A stretch of DNA of 32,640 nt from JAXGTD01 sp040775095. Its GTDB lineage: Bacteria; Pseudomonadota; Gammaproteobacteria; Chromatiales; Chromatiaceae. Shown piece after piece: positions 17,279 to 25,668 of this stretch; the first letter of the stretch is position 1, and every line of letters starts with the position of its first letter. The notes beneath the pieces are model-generated. The model ran no database searches and was not told the origin of the DNA. It worked only from the letters and a program-made list of their open reading frames with translations. Location: NCBI GenBank assembly GCA_040775095.1, contig JAXGTD010000032.1, positions 1 to 32,640 on the forward strand, read 5' to 3'. The translations under genes were made by a program, and so were the position numbers.

Positions 17279-17286
17279 CGCCGCCC

Positions 17287-18552
17287 ATGTTCCGCCCACT
17301 CCCCCTGTTCGTCGGTCTGCGCTACACGCGCGCGAAACGACGCAACCACTTCATCTCCTTCATCTCGCTGATCTCGATGCTCGGGATCACGCTCGGGATC
17401 GTTGCGCTGATCGTGGTCCTGTCAGTGATGAACGGCTTCCACAAGGAGATCCAGGAGCGCATCCTCGGAATGGCCTCCCACGCCACCCTGAGCGATCCCA
17501 GTGGGGTCGAGGCGGGGGGTGGGATTGCCGACTGGCAGGACCTTGCCGAACGGGTACGCGCCCATCCGAAGGTGGTCGGCGCGGCACCGTTTGTCGAGAT
17601 CGAGGCCATGTTGATGAACGGGGGGCGTACCAATGGGGCACTGCTGCGCGGTATCCTGCCGGCACAGGAGGATGCGGTGTCCGACCTGCGTGAAGATATG
17701 GTGGCGGGCTCGGTGGACGCGCTGGCGCCCGGTGCGTTCAACATCGTTCTCGGCTCCGAGCTGGCGGCGATCCTCGGTGTTGGCCTCGGTGACAAGGTCA
17801 CGGTCGTGACGCCGCAGGTGAACGCCACGCCGGTGGGCGTTATGCCGCGACTGAAGGCGTTTAACGTTGTGGGGCTGTTCCAGGTGGGCATGGCCGACTA
17901 CGACCGCGGCGCCGGCTTCATGCACATTGAAGACGCCGCGCGGTTGATGCGTCTTGGCGAGGGTCGCGTCCAGGGCGTACGCATCAAGCTCAGTGACATG
18001 TTCGAGGCGCCACTGGTCGCGCGCGAGATCGCCTACTCGCTGGACGGGGTCTACCGGGTGACCGACTGGACCCAGGTGCATCGGAACTTCTTCGCGGCGC
18101 TGCGCACCGAAAAGCGGATGATGACCATCATCCTGTTCCTGATCGTCGCCGTGGCGGCCTTCAATATCGTCTCGACACTGGTCATGGTGGTCACCGACAA
18201 GCGCGCCGATATCGCGGTGTTGCGCACGCTTGGCATCTCCCCCGGACGGATCATGGCCATCTTCATGGTGCAGGGGACGACCATCGGTCTGGTCGGGACC
18301 CTGATGGGGGTGGTCGGCGGCGTGCTGCTGGGCTGGAACGTGGAGCCCATCGTCGCGGCCATCGAGCGGACCTTCGGCGTTCACTTCCTCGACCCCAGCA
18401 TCTACTACATCAGCGCACTGCCTTCCGAGGTACGTGCGCCAGACGTGATCGCCATTGCGCTCGGTGCCTTCGTCATGGCCGTCGTCGCCACCCTGTACCC
18501 CGCCTGGCGGGCCTCCCGGACCGATCCGGTGGAGGCGCTGCGCTATGAATGA
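17287..18552 (+). CDS. lolC: Lipoprotein-releasing ABC transporter permease (LolC/E/F family)
   Basis: Membrane subunit of the complex that extracts outer-membrane lipoproteins from the inner membrane and passes them to LolA. The 421-residue protein has the family layout: N-terminal FVGLRYTRAKRRNHFISFIS before TM1 (about 28-48), a large periplasmic domain to about 265, and three C-terminal TM segments (about 279-300, 325-350, 385-410). The MMTIILFLIVAVAAFNIVSTLVMVV segment and the ALRYE C-terminus are typical. The N-terminus matches LolC so well that the ATG at 17287 is firm despite lacking a ribosome site. lolD overlaps by eight bases. No second permease (lolE) follows, so this may be the single-permease LolF type; the name is provisional. 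Confidence 0.93.
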   Translation: MFRPLPLFVGLRYTRAKRRNHFISFISLISMLGITLGIVALIVVLSVMNGFHKEIQERILGMASHATLSDPSGVEAGGGIADWQDLAERVRAHPKVVGAAPFVEIEAMLMNGGRTNGALLRGILPAQEDAVSDLREDMVAGSVDALAPGAFNIVLGSELAAILGVGLGDKVTVVTPQVNATPVGVMPRLKAFNVVGLFQVGMADYDRGAGFMHIEDAARLMRLGEGRVQGVRIKLSDMFEAPLVAREIAYSLDGVYRVTDWTQVHRNFFAALRTEKRMMTIILFLIVAVAAFNIVSTLVMVVTDKRADIAVLRTLGISPGRIMAIFMVQGTTIGLVGTLMGVVGGVLLGWNVEPIVAAIERTFGVHFLDPSIYYISALPSEVRAPDVIAIALGAFVMAVVATLYPAWRASRTDPVEALRYE

Positions 18553-19282
18553 CCTCGACCCGCATCCCGTGTCCCGTGCCGATGCGCCACCCCTCGACGC
18601 GGTGCCGGTGCTGGAGGCCCGCGGTGTGGCCAAGACCTTTCGTCAGGGGCCGCAAGAGGTGCGGGTGCTGCGAGGAGTGGACCTGCGTGTGACAACGGGC
18701 CAGCGCCTGGCGATCGTCGGCTCATCCGGGTCTGGCAAGAGCACGCTGCTGCACTGTCTGGGTGGGCTCGAGCGACCGAGCTCGGGTCAGGTTCTGTGGG
18801 GGGGGCAGGACGCGATGGGTCTGCGCGAGCGCGCCCGCGGGCTGATGCGCAATCGCCGGCTTGGCTTCGTCTACCAGTTTCATCATCTGCTGCCCGAGTT
18901 CACCGCGCTGGAGAACGTGGCCATGCCGCTGCTGATCGGCGGGTCGACGCCCGCCGATGCCTCGCAACGTGCCTCGGCCATGCTCGGGCGCGTCGGGCTT
19001 GGACACCGTGAGACGCACAAGCCGTCGGAGCTCTCGGGCGGCGAGCGTCAGCGAGCGGCGGTCGCCCGGGCCCTGGTCACGCACCCCGACTGCGTGCTCG
19101 CCGACGAGCCGACCGGCAATCTCGATCGACACACCGCCGAGGGTGTCTTCGAGCTGATGCTGGAGCTCAACGCCGAGGTCGGAACGAGCCTGATTATCGT
19201 TACCCACGACCTGGAGCTGGCCGGGCGAACCGATCAGATCTGGCGGCTCGACGATGGCTTGCTGGCACGCATCGAGGCATAG
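18545..19282 (+). CDS. lolD: Lipoprotein-releasing ABC transporter ATP-binding protein LolD
   Basis: ATPase that powers lipoprotein release together with the preceding permease. The 245-residue protein has Walker A GSSGSGKST (59-67), the LolD-typical Q-loop region QFHHLLPEFTALENVAMP (111-128), the signature LSGGERQR (163-170), Walker B CVLADEPTGNLD (183-194) and the switch His in VTHD. The ATG at 18545 lies within the last codons of lolC (eight-base overlap), so translation is coupled. An N-terminal extension of about 20 residues precedes the ABC core. Its last 49 bases overlap the 3' end of the convergent DUF2062 gene. Confidence 0.96.
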   Translation: MNDLDPHPVSRADAPPLDAVPVLEARGVAKTFRQGPQEVRVLRGVDLRVTTGQRLAIVGSSGSGKSTLLHCLGGLERPSSGQVLWGGQDAMGLRERARGLMRNRRLGFVYQFHHLLPEFTALENVAMPLLIGGSTPADASQRASAMLGRVGLGHRETHKPSELSGGERQRAAVARALVTHPDCVLADEPTGNLDRHTAEGVFELMLELNAEVGTSLIIVTHDLELAGRTDQIWRLDDGLLARIEA

Positions 19283-19779
19283 CGCGCGCGGCGCAGACGG
19301 ATCTCGCGCATCAGGCTCCAGCGCCACAGGGCCTGGATGCTGACGTAGCCGAGCACCGAGCAGACGGCGGCGCAGACCAGGCAGCCGATCGTCAACGGCC
19401 AGAGGATGCCGATCCAGTTGTGCCAGTCCATCCAGAACTCGAGATCGAACGGCAGCACCGGTTGGCTGATCATCCAGCAGCCAAGCACGTAGGCAAAGTA
19501 GAACATCGGTGGGATCGTGACCGGATTGCTGACCCACACGAGGGCCACGGAGATGGGCAGGTTGACGCGAAACTTGATCGCGCCCGCCGCGGCAATCACC
19601 ATCTGACCCACTGGCGGCAGATACATCACGAACAGCCCGACGGCGAAGGCGCCGGATGCGGAGCGGCGGTTCAAGTGCCACAGGTTGGGATCCTGGAGCA
19701 ATGAGCCGAACACGCGCAGGCACTGCAGATCCAGTATCTCGCGCGGTTTCGGCATATTACGCCTGAGCCACCGTTTCAC
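19234..19779 (-). CDS. DUF2062 domain membrane protein
   Basis: A 181-residue inner-membrane protein with the full DUF2062 signature: FGSLLQDPNLWHLNRRSASGAFAVGLFVMYLPPVGQMVIAAA in sections, then FRVNLPISVALVWVSNPVT and PPMFYFAYVLGCWM. Three to four hydrophobic segments are visible (about 45-65, 70-90, 95-112, 125-150) and the C-terminus is Arg/Ser-rich. Function is not established; in gammaproteobacteria the gene is usually found between the lol genes and comEC, as here. The start is a GTG at 19779; an ATG at 19755 would drop eight residues (MKRWLRRN), but the longer form aligns better with relatives as I recall them. It overlaps lolD tail-to-tail by 49 bases. Confidence 0.92.
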   Translation of the reverse strand: MKRWLRRNMPKPREILDLQCLRVFGSLLQDPNLWHLNRRSASGAFAVGLFVMYLPPVGQMVIAAAGAIKFRVNLPISVALVWVSNPVTIPPMFYFAYVLGCWMISQPVLPFDLEFWMDWHNWIGILWPLTIGCLVCAAVCSVLGYVSIQALWRWSLMREIRLRRARYASMRASKPSSSRQI

Positions 19780-19930
19780 GGAATTGGTATGGTTCTCATG
19801 CCTGGGGTGTGGCCGTCAAGTATACGCGAGCGCGCGGGGTGTGGAAGTGGCTTGTCATGGCCCGAGGCCAGCGTGTCGCGGCCCGCCGGTTGGCTGATCA
19901 TCGTGGACTTGCGAGAAGGATCGGGAGGCA

Positions 19931-22429
19931 ATGGCCAGACAGGGCCAGGGCGCATTGGAGCGAACCACCGGGCAGGGTGAGCGGCCGGCGCCGGCGCACG
20001 CCGCGCTGACCTGGAACGCGCTCGCCTTCGCACTCGGCGTCGGCCTCTATTTCCTGCAGCCGCGGATCCCCCCGGGTTGGCCGGTCGTTGCCGCGGTGCT
20101 GGCTGCGGCGGGGTTGTCGCTGCGCTACCGGAGGATGTGGCCGGTCGTATCCTGTCTGGCCGGTTTTGGCTGGTCGCAGCTCGCCTGTCAGGGCCTGCTC
20201 AGTGCCCCCTTTCCCGAAGGCCTGGTGCGTCAAGACCTTGTGATCGAGGGGCGGGTCGCCTCGCTGCCCGAGCGCGGCGGGGATGGCGTGCGCTTTCTGC
20301 TCGACCCCGAAGCCGTCTGGCATGGCGATCAGCGCGTGCGCTTCGGCGGGCTGGTGCGCCTGTCGTGGTATCGAGACCCGCCCGAGCTGCTCGCTGGCCA
20401 GCGTTGGCGGCTCGCGGTCCGACTCAAGCCACCGCACGGGTTCGTCAACCGCGGCGGTTTCGACTACGAGCGCTGGCTGTTCCTGCAGGGAGTTGGCGCG
20501 AGCGGTCACGTGCTGGCCCGCGATCAGAATCGATTGCTCGACGCTGGCGCGGGCCGGTACCGATTGCTGCGATGGCGCCAGCGGCTGCGCGATCGGCTCA
20601 CCGCGGCCTTGGCGGGGCTTGGCAGCCCGGATCGGGGGGCGGGAACCGACGGGCGAGCCGGATCCGGTCGCGACTCCGCGGTCGCCGGCGCCGTAAAGAC
20701 CAGTCCGGCGGGGGCATTGGTCAGTGCACTGGTCGTCGGGGATCGCGGTGGCCTGACGCCCGCGCAGTGGAGGGTCTTCGCCCAGACCGGTACCAGCCAC
20801 CTGATCGCGATCTCCGGCCTGCACGTTGGCCTGGTGGCCGGCTTCGTGTTCGTGCTGGCGCGCTGGCTCTGGTCGCGCGGCACCCGTCTGGTGCAATGGC
20901 TCGCGGCACCGCGGGCGGCGGCGCTGGCGGCCCTCGCCGCGGCGGTGCTCTATAGCGCCCTGGCGGGTTTTTCGGTATCGACCCAACGGGCGCTGATCAT
21001 GCTGGCGGTGGTGCTGCTGGCGCTCGTCGCCGGTCGTACGCTGCGTCCTTTCGGGGCACTGCTCACCGCCCTGGTGGCCGTGCTGCTCGTGGATCCGACC
21101 AGCGTACTGTCGTTTGGATTCTGGCTCTCGTTTGGGGCGGTCGCGGTGCTCCTCTACGCGCTGGGCGGGCGTCTGGCGCCGGCACCGCTGCTCTGGCGCT
21201 GGGGTCGGGCACAGTGGGCGGTCGCCCTGGGGCTGCTGCCGATGTTGCTGCTGTTCTTCGGGCGCGCGTCGGTGGTGGCGCCGGCGGTGAATCTGGTCGC
21301 GGTCCCACTCTTCGGGGTGATCCTGCCGGTGGTGCTGGTGGCCGCCCTGGTGGCCCTGGCAGGGTGGTATCTGCCGCTGGTCCTGGTTGGCCAGGGGCTC
21401 GACGCGGGCTATCGATTTCTGGCCTGGATTGCGCGCTCGCCCATGGCCGCCGAGGCAATCAGTGGCCGCCCGGACTGGGTCTGGATCGCCGCGTTCGCTG
21501 GCGTGCTGTTGTTGCTCGCCCCGCGTGGGTTGCCCGCGCGGTGGCCCGGACTGGTGTTGCTGTTGCCGCTGGCGCTGGTACGGCCACCGGTCCCCGAGCC
21601 CGGTCAGGCGGACTTCACGCTGCTCGACGTGGGGCAGGGGCTGGCGGTCGTGATCCGTACGGCCTCGCACGTATTGGTCTATGACCTTGGTCCACGTTAT
21701 CCAAGCGGTTTCAATACGGGCTCCGCGGTGTTACTACCCTATCTGCGCACCGTCGGCGTCGAGCACCTGGACGTGCTGATGGTGAGCCATGCGGATCGGG
21801 ACCATGCCGGAGGACTGCCCGGGTTGGTGGCGGAGATGCCGGTCGAGCGGATCCTCAGCGGCGAGCCCGAGGCCATCGCCACGGAGCTGCCCGCGATGCC
21901 GGGGCAGACACCGGGGGCCGCGCCAGCCCCCTGCCGGCGCGGACAGCACTGGACCTGGGACGGGGTCGAATTCGAGGTGCTGTACCCGCTCGCGGATGCG
22001 GAGCAGGGAAACGACAGCTCGTGCGTGCTGCGCGTGAACGCCGGCGGGGCATCCGTTTTGCTGACCGGCGATATCAGTCGAAGGGTCGAGGCGCGCCTGG
22101 TGGCGCTCGATGGCCGCCGACTGAGCAGTGACCTGCTGGTCGCCGCCCACCACGGTAGCAACACGTCCTCGTCGTTGGCCTTCATCGCGGCGGTGGCGCC
22201 GCGTGTTGTGCTCTATTCGGCCGGCTATGCCAATCGGTTTGGCTTCCCGACCGCCAAGGTCCGGGCACGCTTCGACGCGGCCGGTGTGCGCCCGCTCAAC
22301 ACGGCTGACAGCGGCGAGATCCGCTTTCTGCTCGGCCCGCCCGCGCGCGTTGATGGACCGGTGTCGGGACGTGTGGTCGATGCCAGGCTCTGGCGCCATC
22401 GGCCGCCGCCGGGGCCCGATGGCGGATGA
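19931..22429 (+). CDS. comEC: DNA internalization-related competence protein ComEC/Rec2
   Basis: Inner-membrane channel for transforming single-stranded DNA. The 832-residue protein has the three-part plan. An N-terminal soluble OB-like (DUF4131) region carries EGRVASLPERGGDGVRF. The Competence domain has the signature SHLIAISGLHVGLVAG (around residues 290-305) and many hydrophobic helices up to about 550. The C-terminal metallo-beta-lactamase-like domain begins FTLLDVGQGLAVVI (about 561), with SHADRDHAGG (about 618-627) and AAHHGSNTSSS (about 737). The His/Asp residues of the MBL motif are present, so the nuclease-like site looks intact. The start is the ATG at 19931 with AAGGATCGGGAGG just upstream. 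The gene heads the plus-strand block leading to lipid A genes, a conserved arrangement. Confidence 0.95.
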   Translation: MARQGQGALERTTGQGERPAPAHAALTWNALAFALGVGLYFLQPRIPPGWPVVAAVLAAAGLSLRYRRMWPVVSCLAGFGWSQLACQGLLSAPFPEGLVRQDLVIEGRVASLPERGGDGVRFLLDPEAVWHGDQRVRFGGLVRLSWYRDPPELLAGQRWRLAVRLKPPHGFVNRGGFDYERWLFLQGVGASGHVLARDQNRLLDAGAGRYRLLRWRQRLRDRLTAALAGLGSPDRGAGTDGRAGSGRDSAVAGAVKTSPAGALVSALVVGDRGGLTPAQWRVFAQTGTSHLIAISGLHVGLVAGFVFVLARWLWSRGTRLVQWLAAPRAAALAALAAAVLYSALAGFSVSTQRALIMLAVVLLALVAGRTLRPFGALLTALVAVLLVDPTSVLSFGFWLSFGAVAVLLYALGGRLAPAPLLWRWGRAQWAVALGLLPMLLLFFGRASVVAPAVNLVAVPLFGVILPVVLVAALVALAGWYLPLVLVGQGLDAGYRFLAWIARSPMAAEAISGRPDWVWIAAFAGVLLLLAPRGLPARWPGLVLLLPLALVRPPVPEPGQADFTLLDVGQGLAVVIRTASHVLVYDLGPRYPSGFNTGSAVLLPYLRTVGVEHLDVLMVSHADRDHAGGLPGLVAEMPVERILSGEPEAIATELPAMPGQTPGAAPAPCRRGQHWTWDGVEFEVLYPLADAEQGNDSSCVLRVNAGGASVLLTGDISRRVEARLVALDGRRLSSDLLVAAHHGSNTSSSLAFIAAVAPRVVLYSAGYANRFGFPTAKVRARFDAAGVRPLNTADSGEIRFLLGPPARVDGPVSGRVVDARLWRHRPPPGPDGG

Positions 22430-22754
22430 GCTGGCGTTGGCCGGTGGCGCATCCGCGCACGGGGCGCCATCGACGCCCTGCACGGCGTCTGCGCGCGAAT
22501 CGGGTGGGGCATCGGGGGCCTGCCGGGAACCGCGTACGGACTCGCATTCCCACCCGTTGGCCAACGGCGCGTCGACACCCGCGTCGCGGGCCCGCCAGAG
22601 GCTGGTGATTCAGGTGAGGCAGGGGCGTGGAGCGCGGTATCCACTGGCCGGGTGCTTCGGCGTTCCCTCGCAATCGGGTATGATGTCGGTGCTGGCCCGA
22701 GAGTTGATGGCCACGGTCGTTCGACGATTTTCGTAAGGCGGAGGGCACGCTCAG
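22430..22754. other. Gap between comEC and exbB, probable promoter region
   Basis: No gene is supported. An open frame from an ATG at 22419 to 22736 has no family resemblance and the low-complexity Ser/Arg/Gly composition expected of GC-rich noise. TATGAT at 22679-22684 is a good -10 hexamer, with only TTCGGC (22656-22661) at the 17-base -35 position. It could drive the exbB-kdsB run. A GGAGGG (22740-22745) serves as ribosome site for exbB. Confidence 0.35.
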
Positions 22755-23384
22755 GTGCTGGAGCTGTTGGAGGCGGGCGGGTGGCTGATGCTGCCGATCG
22801 TGCTTTGCTCAGTCATCGCGTCCGTGATCGTCATCGAGCGGTTTTGGGCGCTGCGTCGCCGGGTGATCATGCCCGACAACCTGGTCAGCCAGATCTGGCA
22901 GCTCGACCGGCGCCGGCAGCTCGACGATGAGCGCATCGCCGAGATCCGCGATGGCTCGGCGCTGGGGCGCATCCTGGCCGCCGGCGTGGTCAACCGCTTC
23001 CACAGCCGTGAGGTGATGAAGGAGGCGATCCACGATACCGGTCGGCAGGTGGTTGCCGACATGGAGCGATACCTCAACACCCTCGGCACCATCTCGTCGG
23101 TTGCACCGCTGCTCGGGCTGCTGGGCACCGTGATCGGCATGATCGACGTCTTCGGCGTGATCATGAACGCGGGCGTCGGCAATCCGGGCGTGCTCGCCGG
23201 CGGCATCTCCAAGGCCCTGATCACGACCGCCGCCGGGTTGTCCGTCGCCATCCCGACGCTCATGTTTCACCGCTATTTCAACAATCGCGTCACGCACCTG
23301 ATTCTCGGTATGGAGGAACAGGCGCTGCGCTTGGTCGAGGTGATGAAGGGCGAGCGCGAGGCCGATGAAGGGGGGTTGCCGTGA
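22755..23384 (+). CDS. exbB: MotA/TolQ/ExbB proton channel family protein
   Basis: Inner-membrane proton-channel subunit that works with an ExbD/TolR partner. The 209-residue protein has TM1 at about 11-30 (LMLPIVLCSVIASVIVIERFW) and the conserved channel segment SSVAPLLGLLGTVIGMIDVF (about 114-133). ISKALITTAAGLSVAIPTLMFHRYF (about 156-180) is the last helix. The start is a GTG at 22755 with an upstream GGAGGG. It overlaps exbD by four bases. This ExbB/ExbD pair sits between comEC and msbA in many gammaproteobacteria. Its energised partner there is not clear, since no TonB or TolA gene is adjacent. Confidence 0.92.
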   Translation: MLELLEAGGWLMLPIVLCSVIASVIVIERFWALRRRVIMPDNLVSQIWQLDRRRQLDDERIAEIRDGSALGRILAAGVVNRFHSREVMKEAIHDTGRQVVADMERYLNTLGTISSVAPLLGLLGTVIGMIDVFGVIMNAGVGNPGVLAGGISKALITTAAGLSVAIPTLMFHRYFNNRVTHLILGMEEQALRLVEVMKGEREADEGGLP

Positions 23385-23878
23385 ATCTGCGTCCGCAGCG
23401 CCAGGACGCCCCCGACATCAACCTGACACCCCTGATCGACGTGGTGTTCCTGTTGTTGATCTTCTTCATGGTCTCGACCACGTTCAAAGACGATGGCCGG
23501 CTGCGTCTGGAGTTGCCGCGGGCCGATGGTGAGCCGGCCGCGGCCGAGGAGATCACGCTGATCGAGGTCATCATCGACCGCTTCGGCCGCTATTACGTCA
23601 ACGATGCGCAGGTGGTGGACACCGATCTGGCAACCGTGGAGAAGGCCCTGATCGGTGCCGCGGGCGAGCGTCGCGATCTGCCGGTGCTGATCAAGGCCGA
23701 CGCGCGCACGCCCCACCAGGCGGTCATGCGTGTGCTCGACGCGGCCAGTCAGCTTGGACTCGTGAAGATCGCGTTCGCCACCAGCCAGCCCGACGAGGGT
23801 GCTCCTGACCGGAAGCGAGCCGATCCCGGCGACGCTGCGCCCGCGCCGAACCCCCCCGCCGATTCAGTGGGCCGATGA
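23381..23878 (+). CDS. exbD: ExbD/TolR family biopolymer transport protein
   Basis: Partner of the preceding proton channel. The 165-residue protein has the invariant DINLTPLIDVVFLLLIFFMVSTTF, in which Asp20 in the single TM helix is the proton-carrying residue. A periplasmic domain follows (about 40-135) ending VMRVLDAASQLGLVKIAFAT, the family's conserved close. The tail after about 140 is a short charged and proline-rich extension. A GTG start at 23381 overlaps the exbB stop by four bases, and the msbA ATG overlaps the end of this gene by four bases. Confidence 0.93.
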   Translation: MNLRPQRQDAPDINLTPLIDVVFLLLIFFMVSTTFKDDGRLRLELPRADGEPAAAEEITLIEVIIDRFGRYYVNDAQVVDTDLATVEKALIGAAGERRDLPVLIKADARTPHQAVMRVLDAASQLGLVKIAFATSQPDEGAPDRKRADPGDAAPAPNPPADSVGR

Positions 23879-25668
23879 CGAGCTCGCCCGTCCTGTCCGT
23901 CTCGGGTAAGGAGATCTATCGGCGCCTGATCGGCTATGTGAAGCCGTACTGGCGGGTATTTGCGATCTCCATCGCCGGCATGCTGGTGTTCGCCTCGACC
24001 GAGCCGCTGTTCGCGGCCATGATCAAGCCCCTGCTCGACGGCAGCTTCGTCGACCGCGACCCGCGGGTGGTGCAGATCATGCCCATCTTTCTGGTCGGGA
24101 TCTTCGTGGTCCGGGGCATTGCCGGTTTCGTCGATAGCTATTTCCTCTCCTGGGTCGGCCGGCGGGTCGTCGCCGACCTGCGCCAGGAGATGTTCGAGCA
24201 CCTGCTGCGCGCCCCGACGCGTTATTTCGACAATCACGGCTCCGGCCAGATCCTGGCCAAGCTGACGTACAACGTCGAGAACGTCGCCACGGCGGCGACC
24301 TCCGCGGTGACGACGCTGGTGCGCGACGGCTTCACCGCCTTTGCGCTGCTGCTCTACATGCTCTATCTGGACGCGACCCTCTCCGCGATCTTCCTCCTGA
24401 TCGGCCCGTCGATGGCCTTCACGATCAAGTACGCGACCAAGCGTTTCCGCCGCTATGGCAAGCGCATCCAGGACCGGGTCGGTTCGCTGACCCACGCGGC
24501 GCAGGAGGTCATCGAGGCCCATCGCGTGGTCAAGGCGTTCGGCGGCGAGCAACAGGAGGCGCGGGAGTTCTCCGCGCTCAACGAAAAGACCCGCTCGCTG
24601 CAGATGAAGATGATCGCCACCGAGGCGGTCAGCGTGCCCTTGGTGCAGCTGATCTCGGCCATCGCCATCGGCATCATCGTCTATCTGTCGACCATGCAGG
24701 GGCTGCGCGAGGACATCACCGTCGGCACCTTCATGTCCTTTGTGGTCGCGATGGGACTGATGCTCCCGCCGGTAAAGCGGCTCACCGCGGTCAACTCCCA
24801 GCTCCAGCGCGGTGTGGTGGCGGCCGAGAGCCTGTTCGAGCTGCTCGACACCGAGGCCGAGGACGACAGCGGGACACAGACAATGGAGCGGGCCGTCGGA
24901 CGGGTCGAGCTCCGCGACCTGACCCATGTCTACTCCGAGGAGAAGGGGCCCGTGATCCATGGCCTGAGCCTGACCATCGAGCCCGGCGAGAGCGTCGCGC
25001 TGGTGGGGCGCTCGGGCAGCGGAAAATCGACCCTGGCGAGCCTGCTGCCGCGCTTCTACGACCCGGCCGCCGGGCAGATTCTGATCGATGGCGTGGACAT
25101 CCGTCGGCTCACGTTGCGCAGTCTGCGCGCGCAGATCTCCCTCGTGACCCAGGATGTCGTGCTGTTCAACGACAGTGTCGCGAACAACATCGCCTATGGT
25201 CAGGCCGCCGACTTCTCGCGAGCCGAGATCGAGCGCGTGGCCGAGGCCGCCCACGCGCTGGAGTTCATCCGTGCCCTGCCGCAGGGGCTGGACACCCTTG
25301 TTGGCGACCGTGGCGTGCTGCTCTCCGGCGGCCAGCGCCAGCGCCTGGCCATTGCCCGCGCAATGCTCAAGGACGCGCCGATCCTGGTGCTCGACGAGGC
25401 CACCTCCGCGCTCGATACCGAGGCCGAGCGCCACATCCAGGCCGCGCTGGCCGAGCTGATGCAGCATCGCACCACGCTGGTCATCGCCCATCGGCTGTCG
25501 ACCATCGAGCACGCGGATCGCATCGTCGTGCTCGACGCGGGTCGGATCGTGGAGCAGGGACGACATGCGCAGTTGTTGGCCCGCGGCGGCTACTACGCGC
25601 GCCTGCATCGGCTGCAGTTTCATGACGGGCCAGACGCCATCCCCGATGCTGGCGATCCGACGGCGTGA
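23875..25668 (+). CDS. msbA: Lipid A export ATP-binding/permease protein MsbA
   Basis: Flips lipid A-core from the inner to the outer leaflet of the inner membrane. The 597 residues form a half-transporter: six TM helices in about 25-320 (including FRRYGKRIQDRVGSLTHAAQEV and the MLPPVKRLTAVN segment), then the nucleotide-binding domain from about 340. Walker A is GRSGSGKST (about 377-385), the signature LSGGQRQRLAIARA (about 483-496), Walker B ILVLDEATSALD (about 503-514) and the switch His in IAHRLSTIEHAD. It is coupled by four-base overlaps to exbD upstream and lpxK downstream. The lpxK neighbour is what distinguishes it from other ABC exporters. Confidence 0.96.
   Translation: MTSSPVLSVSGKEIYRRLIGYVKPYWRVFAISIAGMLVFASTEPLFAAMIKPLLDGSFVDRDPRVVQIMPIFLVGIFVVRGIAGFVDSYFLSWVGRRVVADLRQEMFEHLLRAPTRYFDNHGSGQILAKLTYNVENVATAATSAVTTLVRDGFTAFALLLYMLYLDATLSAIFLLIGPSMAFTIKYATKRFRRYGKRIQDRVGSLTHAAQEVIEAHRVVKAFGGEQQEAREFSALNEKTRSLQMKMIATEAVSVPLVQLISAIAIGIIVYLSTMQGLREDITVGTFMSFVVAMGLMLPPVKRLTAVNSQLQRGVVAAESLFELLDTEAEDDSGTQTMERAVGRVELRDLTHVYSEEKGPVIHGLSLTIEPGESVALVGRSGSGKSTLASLLPRFYDPAAGQILIDGVDIRRLTLRSLRAQISLVTQDVVLFNDSVANNIAYGQAADFSRAEIERVAEAAHALEFIRALPQGLDTLVGDRGVLLSGGQRQRLAIARAMLKDAPILVLDEATSALDTEAERHIQAALAELMQHRTTLVIAHRLSTIEHADRIVVLDAGRIVEQGRHAQLLARGGYYARLHRLQFHDGPDAIPDAGDPTA

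Larger units (their letters stand above)
16717..17286. other. Divergent intergenic region between pcm and lolC with paired DnaA-box modules
   Basis: A 570-base gap without a convincing gene. It contains two copies of a 21-base near-identical element, each with a DnaA-box-like core, each followed after exactly 16 bases by an inverted TGGGGAYAA box (listed separately), and a candidate lolC promoter at the right end. The middle (16985-17070) has further weak similarity between AATGGGTTAGGTGCGCT and AATAGGTTGGGCGCTTC, suggesting an old duplication of about 190 bases, though most of it has diverged. Confidence 0.5.

Noticed and set aside
16717..17286. Chromosomal origin (oriC)
   Set aside because: DnaA-box modules are present, but there is no dnaA, dnaN, gidA or rpmH gene nearby and no long A+T-rich unwinding region, so I do not call an origin.
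19898..21670. 590-residue minus-strand open frame opposite comEC
   Set aside because: Antisense shadow with Gln/Arg/His-rich low-complexity sequence; comEC motifs are intact on the plus strand.
22419..22736. 105-codon plus-strand frame between comEC and exbB
   Set aside because: Starts inside comEC without a ribosome site, low-complexity composition, no recognisable fold.
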